Shown here piece after piece: positions 33,766-41,132 of a stretch of 41,132 nucleotides of DNA. A program made the translations under genes and the position numbers. The notes below the pieces were generated by a model that saw nothing but the letters and a program-made list of their open reading frames with translations, was not told where the DNA came from and did not search any database. Source of the stretch: Methanomicrobiaceae archaeon (GTDB taxonomy: Archaea > Halobacteriota > Methanomicrobia > Methanomicrobiales > Methanomicrobiaceae); contig JAFGWE010000031.1 in NCBI GenBank assembly GCA_016937345.1, forward strand, positions 1 to 41,132, given 5' to 3'. The stretch's first letter is position 1. Each line of letters starts with the position of its first letter.

Positions 33766-35172
33766 ATGGATGAGAAATTTATCGGACTTCTTATTGTTCT
33801 TATCATCTTTATAGCCGGGTGTATGAATTCTTCTCAGCCTGCAGAGAATGGCAATGAGATTACCGCCTTAAATGCAGCACCTCTTTGTTATTCTGATGAA
33901 GCAATCTCAGGAAACCTTGATGAATACATGAAGGCTCTTGCCGGTGCAGGCCGTTTCAGCGGGTCGGTTCTGGTTGCAAAGAAAAGCAATGTGCTGTTAT
34001 CCAAAGGTTATGGGATGGCAAACTATGAATTCTCTGTTCCAAACACCCCGCAGACAGTATTTCCAATCGGCTCAAACACAAAGCAGTTTACAGCCGCCGC
34101 GATAATGAAGCTCCAGGAGCAGGGCAGGCTGAATGTCACTGATCCGGTCTCCTGGTATATTCCGGATGCCACCCCGTGGAATAATATACGGATATACAAT
34201 CTCCTGAACCACACATCAGGGATACAATCGGACGGAGGATTTCTTCTGACTGATCCGGTTGATATACCGCTTTCAGAGCTCGTTAAGCGTTTTATAAAGC
34301 TTCCTTTGACCTTTGATGCGGGGGCGGGATACACATATTCCAATAATGGCTACATTACGCTGAGCCACATCATTGAACAGGTATCAGGGCAGTCATATGA
34401 CGAATATATAAAGGAGAATATCTTCTTACCCCTTGGTATGAACAGTACCGGCCAGGACAATGCCCGCGATGTTTTTACCGGGCGTGCGGACGGTTATACC
34501 ACAATGAACGGAAAGCACATCCACTACGACCTTCAGAACATCCATAATTCCTGGGGGGCCGGATCTCTGCATTCTACAACAGAAGATCTTTACCTGTGGG
34601 AGCAGGCATTCCACTCACCGGGTGCGATTCTGACCTCTGACTCACTCAATGCGATGACCGGAAATGATTACGGGATAGTGACTTCAGTAATGAAAAACCG
34701 GACAGTCACCGGACATGGCGGTCGCAACTTTGGATTTATTTCGTATACTCTGTATTTCCCGGATGAGGACGTGAGTATCCTTTTCCTCTCAAATTATGAC
34801 CGGAATCCTATGGCAACACTCCCGCGTGATTTATCGGCAATAGTCTTTGCTGAACCTTATGATATTCCGCAGAAGATAAAAAGAGAAGCAATTCCTATGA
34901 CTTATGAGGAGTCTGAAGAGTACATAGGCGTATATGAACCTGTATGGGAGAAGACCTGGGCATATACAGTATTTGCCGGTGAAGACGGTCTGTATTATGA
35001 ATCTGCGGTTCCGCATGAGAAGGTCCAACTCTTCTGTGAAGGCAATGATATATTCTTTGTAACCCCGGAATCAGCGGACTCGTTCATATTCACCCGTGAC
35101 AGCAGCGGGGAGATCGACGGGATTGTGATGTATACTATGGAAGGTGTATATGATAAGATGGTAAAGGTATAA
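33766..35172 (+). CDS. Lipoprotein serine hydrolase (beta-lactamase/DD-peptidase-like)
   Basis: 468 residues. The N-terminal helix ends in a lipobox (FIAGC, Cys19), so it is likely lipid-anchored outside the cell. The catalytic domain (~55-385) has Ser103-x-x-Lys106 in GSNTKQFTAA, Tyr191-Ser-Asn193 in TYSNNG, and HGG in TGHGGRNFGF, the three marks of class C beta-lactamase-related (COG1680) enzymes. A C-terminal ~85-residue beta domain follows. As this archaeon has no murein, the target is probably an ester or peptide of the envelope. GGGGGGT lies five bases before the ATG. Confidence 0.88.
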   Translation: MDEKFIGLLIVLIIFIAGCMNSSQPAENGNEITALNAAPLCYSDEAISGNLDEYMKALAGAGRFSGSVLVAKKSNVLLSKGYGMANYEFSVPNTPQTVFPIGSNTKQFTAAAIMKLQEQGRLNVTDPVSWYIPDATPWNNIRIYNLLNHTSGIQSDGGFLLTDPVDIPLSELVKRFIKLPLTFDAGAGYTYSNNGYITLSHIIEQVSGQSYDEYIKENIFLPLGMNSTGQDNARDVFTGRADGYTTMNGKHIHYDLQNIHNSWGAGSLHSTTEDLYLWEQAFHSPGAILTSDSLNAMTGNDYGIVTSVMKNRTVTGHGGRNFGFISYTLYFPDEDVSILFLSNYDRNPMATLPRDLSAIVFAEPYDIPQKIKREAIPMTYEESEEYIGVYEPVWEKTWAYTVFAGEDGLYYESAVPHEKVQLFCEGNDIFFVTPESADSFIFTRDSSGEIDGIVMYTMEGVYDKMVKV

Positions 35173-35209
35173 TGAAAAATTTACCCGCAAAAAAATTAAA
35201 ATTAAAACC

Positions 35210-35217
35210 TTTTTTTT
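35210..35217. terminator. T-run after the serine hydrolase gene
   Basis: An 8-T run followed by AAAAAAA lies 40 bases after the hydrolase stop and 42 bases before the end of a convergent gene. The T-run serves the plus strand and the A-run the minus strand. Confidence 0.4.
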
Positions 35218-35258
35218 AAAAAAATTCGGCTGAATATTTAAGAAATATTAGTAATTGT

Positions 35259-36164
35259 CTAATTTTTTCTTAAGAGAACCATTATGCAGCCGAAAAGACC
35301 TGCTGCAATAAAAAGCTCCATTCCAAATCCCGACTGTGTCGGCTGTGGCACAGGTGCCTGTGTTGCGGAAGTCATTTCAGGTGTTGCATGTAAAATTTCT
35401 GTTTCCGTTGGCAGTAATGTTGTGATTTCGGTTTCAGAAGGCGCTATGTCAACTTCTGATGCAAGGATTGTGCTTCTCTGGGTATCATAGATTGTGAAGT
35501 CAGAAACTGCCTGAGGCCCTGCCATAACTCCCGTTCCCGGACAGAGATCAGATGATGCCCTGCCTGAATTGAATTTTATCTTTAAAATATACTGATATTC
35601 TGAGTTCCATCCGAATACATGGGTATATCCCGGATACATCTCTTTTGTTTCAACAACCATATTATCACGTATTGGTGAAACAATCGCAGAAGATGCAGTG
35701 CATGTCGTTCCCTCACACCACGAACAGTCAGGTTTTAACTCTGTTTTAACTGTATATCCCTGATAAAAATAAGATATCAGTCTTGATGGATCACCATAGG
35801 ATGCAATAAGGGGCGATTGTGTGGAACCGACGGTTCCAATCTTACCGACAGATATCCATTCCCCGCCGGGCCCTCCAAGGATTGTGGCCTCAATGGGATC
35901 ACCCTGTTTTAAATCATTAAATATGTCAGGATTATAGGTAGTCCCAACGACAATGTTGCTTTTAAGGCTGGACTTTGCAAAGGTTACCCATTGGCCTCCC
36001 TCATAAACAGAACTTACCTGCATTGTAAGACTTTTCTTTGATGGTTCAAGCTTTGAAACCTGTCCTTTGTAGGTTTCTTCCATAATAACAGCCGATGCAG
36101 GCAATGCCATCAACAAAAATATTACAGAAACTGTAATAAGTGCAAAAAATTTCATCTCTCTCAT
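35259..36164 (-). CDS. Secreted or C-terminally anchored surface protein
   Basis: 301 residues, no known enzyme family. It has a signal peptide (FFALITVSVIFLLMALPASA), a beta-rich body with several cysteines (DCSWCEGTTCTAS around 149-161 and DLCPGTG) that could form disulfides, a Thr/Pro linker (~240-276) and a C-terminal helix (LFIAAGLFGCIMVLL) ending RKN. The tail begins SGFGMEL, close to but not exactly the PGF signal. GGAGG eight bases before ATG 36164 fixes the start. Its body (KGQVSKLEPSKKSLTMQVSS, GDPIEATILGG) looks like an OB- or SH3-like beta fold; function unknown. Confidence 0.7.
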   Translation of the reverse strand: MREMKFFALITVSVIFLLMALPASAVIMEETYKGQVSKLEPSKKSLTMQVSSVYEGGQWVTFAKSSLKSNIVVGTTYNPDIFNDLKQGDPIEATILGGPGGEWISVGKIGTVGSTQSPLIASYGDPSRLISYFYQGYTVKTELKPDCSWCEGTTCTASSAIVSPIRDNMVVETKEMYPGYTHVFGWNSEYQYILKIKFNSGRASSDLCPGTGVMAGPQAVSDFTIYDTQRSTILASEVDIAPSETEITTLLPTETEILHATPEMTSATQAPVPQPTQSGFGMELFIAAGLFGCIMVLLRKN

Positions 36165-36295
36165 TTTTTATACCTCCGGTTAAACAGGAAAATCCTGTAT
36201 TTTAATTGTGCAATATATACTTTATGGGTTTTAAAACCTCTGATTACATATTGCCATTAATTGTGGGGATGTCTGAAAAAAAAGAGATGAATTTA

Positions 36296-36922
36296 TCAGG
36301 CAACAATTCCTGCAAGGGACATAATTCCCGTTACAAAAGCTGCAATTACAACTCCGAACAGGAGTATTCCTATTGCAAAGAGAATTATCGGAAGCAGCAC
36401 AACCATTACTGCTTTTCCTGTTGAAATTTCCTGATACTCGGCAAGACCGATTATCTGAAGAATAAGTGTCCAGATGAGTGCAATAATGTTTATGAAAGGA
36501 ATCCAGCCTAAGATAAGGTAAGGAGTATATGCATAGAACATCGACTTTAAGGTCATTCTGTAGCCTTTTTCACCATCAAACATCAGGACGAAGCAGTGGA
36601 GCACAAATCCTGAGACAAAGATCCAAAAGAGGCTAAAAACAAACATCATATAGATGAAGAAGAAGTCCATCGCAGCTGCAAAACCTCCAAAAGCAAGAAT
36701 TGCGTCCCCGTATCCGGGACCGAACATATTTCCGGCCATTGCTGCTATCTGGCTCAATGAGTTCATATCAGCAAAAATTGCCACAATTCCATAAAGAACT
36801 GAGAAGATCACGAGAAGAACAACATAATACTGGTAGGCTTTACCGAGACTTTCATCCTTCTGGGATTTAAAAGTCTCTTTTGGTTTCAGTAAGAAACCTT
36901 TGAGTTTGTCCAAAAAGCACAT
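36296..36922 (-). CDS. Yip1-like membrane protein
   Basis: 208 residues. A short cytoplasmic start (LDKLKGFLLKPKETFKSQKD) is followed by about five TM helices, ending with a helix rich in Val/Ile/Ala. The pattern (PxxTF, then GKAYQYYVVLLVIFSVLYG, and a YTPYLILGWIPFINIIALIW helix) matches the Yip1-like family. A second copy is encoded at 38160-38765 and the Yip1 part of the 22032 protein is related. In eukaryotes Yip1 acts in membrane traffic; in archaea its role is unknown. Confidence 0.78.
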   Translation of the reverse strand: MCFLDKLKGFLLKPKETFKSQKDESLGKAYQYYVVLLVIFSVLYGIVAIFADMNSLSQIAAMAGNMFGPGYGDAILAFGGFAAAMDFFFIYMMFVFSLFWIFVSGFVLHCFVLMFDGEKGYRMTLKSMFYAYTPYLILGWIPFINIIALIWTLILQIIGLAEYQEISTGKAVMVVLLPIILFAIGILLFGVVIAAFVTGIMSLAGIVA

Positions 36923-36946
36923 AATATATGATACTATTCAGCCTAC

Positions 36947-36955
36947 TATATAAAT
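36947..36955 (-). promoter_or_regulatory. TATA box for a leaderless Yip1-like gene
   Basis: On the minus strand ATTTATATA ends 24 bases before ATG 36922. With the usual 22-27-base spacing to the start site, transcription would begin at or next to the start codon. No Shine-Dalgarno sequence is seen, consistent with a leaderless mRNA. Confidence 0.55.
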
Positions 36956-37077
36956 GTTTCATCAAAAAGTGTGTATATTGTCTTAAAATCCAAAAAACCG
37001 GTGATAAAACAGGGGGTTGGGGTGTCACTTTTATAACTCTGCAGTAAATCCTGCCACTTATATATTTAAAATTATTT

Positions 37078-37452
37078 TTAATTCTCTGTTAAATCACTTT
37101 TGGAGTATAATATTCCCAGATAACCTCCGAAAATTCCTGCGACACTTCCCATCAGGCCTGAAAGAAAGGCCGTGTCTGTCTCAGACACTCCTGAAAGTAT
37201 GAATACAAATGAGATAAGATTTAAAATTCCAAAGAATAATACTCCCAGACTTCCGTCTTTTACATCCTTTAAAACGCCGTTTTTCATTCTTATTGCAGAC
37301 AGAACAACAATCAGACCTATCACAACAAGGACATACCCTGTTGATGCACCTGAGTACGAATACAATATTCCTGAAATTAAAAACAAAATTCCACTGATAA
37401 GTGAGACTGCAAAGGGTATCTTAAAATCTGAGATATTTAATAACACGCTCAT
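37078..37452 (-). CDS. Small four-helix membrane protein
   Basis: 124 residues, not assigned to a family. Four hydrophobic helices at about 13-33, 36-56, 67-88 and 93-116 are joined by short loops, one of them basic (RMKNGVLKDVKDG). Such small proteins occur near surface-protein genes in methanogens. It lies between a Yip1-like gene (minus) and a secreted-protein gene (plus), with no gene overlaps. No Shine-Dalgarno is clear before ATG 37452. Confidence 0.6.
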   Translation of the reverse strand: MSVLLNISDFKIPFAVSLISGILFLISGILYSYSGASTGYVLVVIGLIVVLSAIRMKNGVLKDVKDGSLGVLFFGILNLISFVFILSGVSETDTAFLSGLMGSVAGIFGGYLGILYSKSDLTEN

Positions 37453-37513
37453 CAGACATTATTTTGCAATTTTTTAAGCAAAAAACCTATTCATTAATTT
37501 TTCCTGGAGAAGG

Positions 37514-37520
37514 TTTATAT
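37514..37520 (+). promoter_or_regulatory. TATA box for a leaderless secreted-protein gene
   Basis: TTTATAT centred on 37517, within AAGGTTTATATGATT, lies 27 bases before ATG 37544. No Shine-Dalgarno sequence intervenes, so the transcript probably begins at the ATG. Confidence 0.55.
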
Positions 37521-37543
37521 GATTTTTTTACATTGATCATTAT

Positions 37544-38101
37544 ATGAAAAGAACAATTGCCATAACTTTGCTCCTTATTGGCCTGGTTGGGATCTCATCC
37601 GGCTATGTGATAAATTTTGAATCTCCTTCTTCTGTTGAGTCGGGATCTGTTCTCTTAATATCCGGAACAAGTACCCTTCCTGCAGGTTTTACAGGTGAAA
37701 TTGTGTTCTATAAGAAAGCACAGGTGGGAAACAATGAGGTTTTAAGAACTCCTTTTACAATCCAGAATGGAGGCTTATGGAGTGTTAATGTGGATACAAC
37801 CGGCTGGGCAGCAGGTGAGTACACCTTAAACATTCCAACAAACTCCGAATACTCATACGGTTCGTCATCCACCCTTTTAAAGGCGTTTACTGTTACGGCA
37901 GCTCAGACAACTGTACCCACATCTCCTGTTATGACTCAGACAGAACAGCAAACACAGATGCAGCAGACAACTGTACCCACATCTTCTCCGGCAAAAACAC
38001 CCTCCCCGACAACGGCACCTGTTGCTTTATGGATATGTCCTCTGGGATTGTTACTATCTATTTTACTGATAAGAACCGGATTCGTCTCAAAAGAGAATTG
38101 A
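37544..38101 (+). CDS. Small secreted surface protein with C-terminal TM helix
   Basis: 185 residues. The signal peptide (TIAITLLLIGLVGISSGYVI) is followed by an Ig-like beta domain (~20-125: SPSSVESGSVLLISGTSTLP, GEIVFYKKAQVG, WSVNVDTTGWAAGEYTLNIP). A Thr/Gln/Pro linker (~126-162) leads to a C-terminal helix (LWICPLGLLLSILLIR). The linker carries a 60-base repeat period with the residues QTTVPTS in both copies. Similar anchored Ig-like proteins are common in Methanomicrobiales; function unknown. A leaderless start is likely from the TATA position. Confidence 0.68.
   Translation: MKRTIAITLLLIGLVGISSGYVINFESPSSVESGSVLLISGTSTLPAGFTGEIVFYKKAQVGNNEVLRTPFTIQNGGLWSVNVDTTGWAAGEYTLNIPTNSEYSYGSSSTLLKAFTVTAAQTTVPTSPVMTQTEQQTQMQQTTVPTSSPAKTPSPTTAPVALWICPLGLLLSILLIRTGFVSKEN
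37904..37984 (+). repeat. Tandem direct repeat in the Thr/Pro linker
   Basis: A 21-base unit occurs identically at 37904-37924 and 37964-37984, exactly 60 bases (20 codons) apart, each coding for QTTVPTS. The intervening sequence is only loosely alike, so this looks like a duplication inside the linker of the surface-protein gene, retained in frame. Confidence 0.75.
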
Positions 38102-38159
38102 AAGTCCAAAAATATTTTTGCTTTTTTTACATAAAAAAAGAATTATCTGTTTTTTGTCA

Positions 38160-38765
38160 TCAGACAGTCATTTCATTCATCATAACCGGGCCTTCTGAAG
38201 CCATTATCGTAAAAAACAATATAAATGCAACTACTATGATTCCTATAAAAATTATCAGCGGAATCAGTACTGCAATAACTGCCCTTGCGGTTGAAATTTC
38301 ATGAAGTTCGCGTACTGCCAGAGCCTCAAGAATAAATGACCAGACAATGGCAATTAAGCTTACAACCGGAATCCATCCTAAAATTGCAAGAGGGGTACAT
38401 GAATAGATTGAAGCTTTTATTGTCTGTTCAATTCCTTTTCTTCCACCGAGAATATAGACAAATATGTGAAGTATAACTGCTCCCACAATGAGTGCAATTA
38501 CCGAAAAGATAAAACTGGTGATAATTGAAATAATGCCAAACATAATCGATGATCCTGCGATCATCCCGGTACTCATTCCGGGCATAAAAGAGCTGAAAAT
38601 CCCGATAAAGAGCATGCTTACAATTCCCGATAAAATGCAGTAAACCGCAATTACAACAAGGAAATATATAAATGATGTTCCTAATTCCTCATCACGGCTC
38701 TTCCGGAATGTCTCTACCGGATTTAAGGTGATATCCTTGAATTTCTGAAAAATTTCGTTGATCAT
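38160..38765 (-). CDS. Yip1-like membrane protein (second copy)
   Basis: 201 residues. The N-terminus FQKFKDITLNPVETFRKSRD matches the LKPKETFKSQKDESLG start of the 36296-36922 protein, and the helix YSCTPLAILGWIPVVSLIAIVWS matches YTPYLILGWIPF there. About five TM helices follow in the same order. The two are paralogues separated by two other genes. A TATA-like element (TTTATAG, ~38781-38787 on the minus strand) lies about 20 bases before ATG 38765; no Shine-Dalgarno is visible. Role unknown. Confidence 0.78.
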   Translation of the reverse strand: MINEIFQKFKDITLNPVETFRKSRDEELGTSFIYFLVVIAVYCILSGIVSMLFIGIFSSFMPGMSTGMIAGSSIMFGIISIITSFIFSVIALIVGAVILHIFVYILGGRKGIEQTIKASIYSCTPLAILGWIPVVSLIAIVWSFILEALAVRELHEISTARAVIAVLIPLIIFIGIIVVAFILFFTIMASEGPVMMNEMTV

Positions 38766-38872
38766 TGATATAGTTCTTTTCTATAAAGTATTTGAATATG
38801 AAGGATGGCTGGAGGCACTTAAAGGCATATTGAAAGATGATACCTGAATCAGTCTTATTTTTGGAATGTAAT

Positions 38873-38880
38873 CTATTTAT
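38873..38880 (+). promoter_or_regulatory. TATA-like element for a leaderless small gene
   Basis: CTATTTAT at 38873-38880 precedes ATG 38904 by 24-31 bases. Only A/G-rich sequence (GATAAAAGCGATAAGAG) lies between. This fits the local pattern of TATA boxes placed for leaderless mRNAs. Confidence 0.45.
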
Positions 38881-38903
38881 GATAAAAGCGATAAGAGAAA
38901 AAC

Positions 38904-39221
38904 ATGGATGAAAAAAAAGGACATTTTGAGAACGGAAGATGGGTAGAAGATGCCCCTATTTCTGATAGCGAGACTTCCGGAAATAAAAATGATAAATCCA
39001 AAGGCAGTGAAGATAAAGCCGGATACGATGACATTGACAGAATAATTGCTGATACCGCCGGTTCTGTCAAAAATGCGGTTGAAAATGTAATAAACCTTGG
39101 AAGTACTGTAATCGGAACGGAAAAAGGCAGAGAGGGAATAGAAAAAAAAGCCCGGAAGGCCGGGAAAAAATTTTTAAAACAGCTTGAGAATGCAATAGAA
39201 GACGCCAGAAAAAACCTGTAA
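38904..39221 (+). CDS. Small acidic-to-basic hypothetical protein
   Basis: 105 residues, not recognised. It starts MDEKKGHFENGRWVED, then a charged disordered part rich in Ser/Asp/Lys (~17-42). The C-terminal half is helical and amphipathic (ADTAGSVKNAVENVINLGST, KKARKAGKKFLKQLENAIED). It has no TM helix, so it is probably cytoplasmic or DNA/membrane-associated. The composition and correct start context argue that it is real, but no function can be given. Confidence 0.55.
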   Translation: MDEKKGHFENGRWVEDAPISDSETSGNKNDKSKGSEDKAGYDDIDRIIADTAGSVKNAVENVINLGSTVIGTEKGREGIEKKARKAGKKFLKQLENAIEDARKNL

Positions 39222-39260
39222 ATATTTTTTTTAGGAAGAAAATATATCTCAATGCTTTTT

Positions 39261-40466
39261 TTAAATCAGGTTTAAGAAGAGAATAAAAAATCCGATTAAT
39301 AAAAGGACTGCTCCAAGAATTATCCGAAACTTTCTCTTCTGATTCTCTCTGAATTCGTTAAGAGATGCCGGTGAAAGTCCCAGATATACCATTGAGACAA
39401 TAATTGCAAGCGGCAGAACAAACATCAGATTATAGATTATCAGGTATAAAATCCCCTCATAAACTGTCATTTCAGATGCGATAAGACTCAATACCGCAAG
39501 ATAAATTCCTCCTGTGCATGGAAGCTCAAAGATTCCGACAAGAATTCCCAAAATAAAGACTCCCGGAACAGACGCTTTTTTGATAAAACTTTGTATAAAC
39601 TCTTTTGATGAGAGGGGAATTCTAAGTGAGACTGGAGATTTTTCATAAACACCCTCTGCAATATTGATGAGACCTGCGGCTATTGCAACTGCTCCTGCAA
39701 TAAGAGAAAAGAGAAGTGAAAACCCTGTAAATGAAACAACACTCATGATTCCGATGCCTGCTGTAATATAAAAGAGAAAAACTGCAAGTATATAGGAAAA
39801 ACCAAGAATTATTATCTGTTTTTTTGATCCGGCGGCTGTTAATGCCATTAGCAGAAAAACTAAAACAGCAAATGCACAGGGGTTGATCCCGTCAAAAAGC
39901 CCGGCTGAAAGGACAAGATATAAACTGAGATCTGCTTTTTTTTCTTCATTGTGTGCTGTTGGCAGACGGTATTCCAAAGGTTTCACCGCCGGTTTATTTT
40001 CGTAATCGGGATCAGGTATTAAATCTTCATCAAGGCCTTTAAAGATATCTTCAATATTTGCGCTGATTGCGTTAAAGCCTTCAAGTATAGTGGAATCTCC
40101 AGTATAAACTATCGGATATGCAGGATAGGGATTCTTAAAATATTCTGCAAAATCAAAGAATAATGTCAGATTTTTATTTGACAGATCCACATTGTAATAA
40201 TATATTTTTACATCCGGGTATCTTGTTTCAGCCTCTTTTATGTATGGGAGTGTTTTTTGGCATGCACTGCAGTGAGAGCTGTAAAAGAAATAAACTGTTG
40301 AATTTGAGTATAAAAATATCCCGGCATCCTGTTTGTTTTCAAAAAGACCAGAGCTATAATCTGCTGCTGTGAGGTCTATATCAGCAGATGCCGGATATAT
40401 CAAAAAAATAAGAATAAATGTAAAGAATAGTAATCCGGCCAGTGTCTTTTTAAAAGCATACAACAT
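39261..40466 (-). CDS. Thioredoxin-like domain fused to CcdA-type membrane reductase
   Basis: 401 residues. After a signal/anchor helix (~8-27), an outside thioredoxin-like domain (~35-150) has Cys66-x-x-Cys69 (SSHCSACQKTLPYIKEAE) followed by the beta-alpha pattern DVKIYYYNVDLSNK and AYPIVYTGDS with its cis-Pro. A linker leads to six TM helices of the DsbD/CcdA family, with the paired cysteines Cys197 (DGINPCAFAVLVF) and Cys317 (FELPCTGGIYLAVL). CcdA moves electrons from cytoplasmic thioredoxin to outside acceptors, and here the acceptor is fused to it. It likely keeps exported or surface thiols reduced. Confidence 0.88.
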   Translation of the reverse strand: MLYAFKKTLAGLLFFTFILIFLIYPASADIDLTAADYSSGLFENKQDAGIFLYSNSTVYFFYSSHCSACQKTLPYIKEAETRYPDVKIYYYNVDLSNKNLTLFFDFAEYFKNPYPAYPIVYTGDSTILEGFNAISANIEDIFKGLDEDLIPDPDYENKPAVKPLEYRLPTAHNEEKKADLSLYLVLSAGLFDGINPCAFAVLVFLLMALTAAGSKKQIIILGFSYILAVFLFYITAGIGIMSVVSFTGFSLLFSLIAGAVAIAAGLINIAEGVYEKSPVSLRIPLSSKEFIQSFIKKASVPGVFILGILVGIFELPCTGGIYLAVLSLIASEMTVYEGILYLIIYNLMFVLPLAIIVSMVYLGLSPASLNEFRENQKRKFRIILGAVLLLIGFFILFLNLI

Positions 40467-40490
40467 TGATATCAGGGTTTTAAACGCATT

Positions 40491-40498
40491 TTATATAA
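40491..40498 (-). promoter_or_regulatory. TATA box of the thioredoxin-CcdA gene
   Basis: On the minus strand TTATATAA ends 24 bases before ATG 40466, with GCGTTTAAAACCC between and no Shine-Dalgarno. Transcription would begin near the start codon, again suggesting a leaderless mRNA. Confidence 0.55.
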
Positions 40499-40546
40499 CT
40501 GTTGACAAAGCAGGCTATAAACCAGATAAAAATTGAATTTGTCAGA

Positions 40547-41131
40547 TTACTCCCTCATATGAACATCCATCTGCGGGAAAGGAATCTCTATACCTTCTTC
40601 TGCAAATCTTCGTTCAATCTCAAAGTTTATGTGGTCTTTTATCTCCCATGACATATTGAATTTTTTTGCCCAAAGAACCATCATAAAATCAAGGCTTGAA
40701 GCCCCAAACTCAAGAAAATATACATTTGGTCTTGGATCATCAAGTATATACTCCGAGTTTTTTATTGCATTATCAGAGATCTCAAAAAGTATCTTTTTTA
40801 CACGTTTTACATCGCTTCCATAGGCAACGGAAACCGGAATTTTTACTTTCAGTTTCACATCCGGCATTGCATAGTTTGTGATAATTGTGTTTGATATTTT
40901 TGAGTTAGGAATTGTTAAAAGCTGATAGTCAAGCGTCTGAAGGCGTGTTGAACGCGGGCCTACCGATATTACATCCCCTAGGTGGCCTTCAATTAATATT
41001 CTGTCCCCAATTTTAAACGGCTTGTCGACAACAATCAGAGCTCCTCCAAAAAAATTGGATATAAGGTCCTGTGCTGCTAAGGCAATTGCGATTCCAAATA
41101 CCCCTCCTGCTGCGACAAGTGGTGTAATATC
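40547..41131 (-). CDS. MscS-family mechanosensitive channel, 5' end outside the window
   Basis: About 194 residues are visible; the N-terminus lies beyond the window end. The reading frame stays open to 41131 and starts DITPLVAAGGVFGIAIALAA, then QDLISNFFGGALIVVDKPFK: the pore-lining TM3 helix of MscS with its Gly/Ala faces. IGDRILIEGHLGDVISVGPR begins the beta domain, with STRLQTLDYQLLTIPNSKIS following. The C-terminal alpha/beta domain ends near IEIPFPQMDVHMRE, typical of the family. It opens under osmotic downshock to release solutes. Internal ATG 40867 is not the start. Confidence 0.92.
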   Translation of the reverse strand, partial: DITPLVAAGGVFGIAIALAAQDLISNFFGGALIVVDKPFKIGDRILIEGHLGDVISVGPRSTRLQTLDYQLLTIPNSKISNTIITNYAMPDVKLKVKIPVSVAYGSDVKRVKKILFEISDNAIKNSEYILDDPRPNVYFLEFGASSLDFMMVLWAKKFNMSWEIKDHINFEIERRFAEEGIEIPFPQMDVHMRE

Positions 41132-41132
41132 A

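Noticed and set aside
1-41132. CRISPR arrays, tRNA genes, rRNA genes and insertion sequences
   Set aside because: Intergenic regions were scanned by eye; no regularly spaced repeats, cloverleaf-like sequences or transposase genes were found.

Overview
The window looks like chromosomal DNA from a methanogenic euryarchaeon, most likely Methanomicrobiales-like. This is inferred from gene families, not from a search. Supporting signs are a DUF2115/UPF0305 protein, a TrmB-type regulator, TATA-box promoters close to start codons, PEGA- and PKD-repeat surface proteins, a response-regulator/PAS/histidine kinase with the HDILNQM box common in methanogens, clustered Roadblock/LC7 and DUF2226-like genes, and an aspartate dehydrogenase-NadA-NadC NAD operon. 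No rRNA, tRNA or CRISPR array was seen.

Layout. Positions 1-3624 hold a compact RiPP (ribosomally made, modified peptide) locus. It has a 71-residue precursor with a strong ribosome binding site, a B12-binding radical SAM maturase (CX7CX2C cluster motif), and a membrane M50 metalloprotease fused to a PqqD-like N-terminal domain. This is the most interesting system in the window. Next come a frameshifted ferritin-like pseudogene, an AbrB/PemK toxin-antitoxin pair, and an AT-rich gap. Positions 5441-7971 encode de novo NAD synthesis from aspartate (nadX-nadA-nadC). It converges, across a perfect palindrome, with a four-gene minus-strand operon of DUF2226-like and Roadblock/LC7 proteins (7984-10250). 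Positions 10441-12962 encode ferrous iron uptake (a DtxR/FeoA-type regulator followed by FeoB). A P2-type Ca2+-like ATPase diverges from it.

Positions 16049-21676 hold a sensor kinase, a 14-TM MFS exporter, an MsrB-MsrA fusion and a five-PEGA surface protein with a PGF-type C-terminal anchor. Positions 22032-27641 contain two related proteins with N-terminal PH-like domains and a zinc ribbon. One ends in a Yip1-like membrane domain and is coupled to a four-PKD secreted protein. The other has a proline-rich linker, one TM helix and an outer domain. A 2,3-BPG-type phosphoglycerate mutase lies between them. Positions 27764-35172 hold TrmB plus DUF2115, an unrecognised small gene followed by an RND/MMPL transporter, an AEC permease and a lipoprotein serine hydrolase.

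From 35259 to the end are secreted and membrane proteins (two more Yip1-like proteins, anchored surface proteins, a thioredoxin-CcdA fusion and a truncated MscS channel). Many have a TATA element 20-30 bases before the start codon, which suggests leaderless mRNAs. Overall the window is rich in cell-envelope and redox/metal-homeostasis genes.
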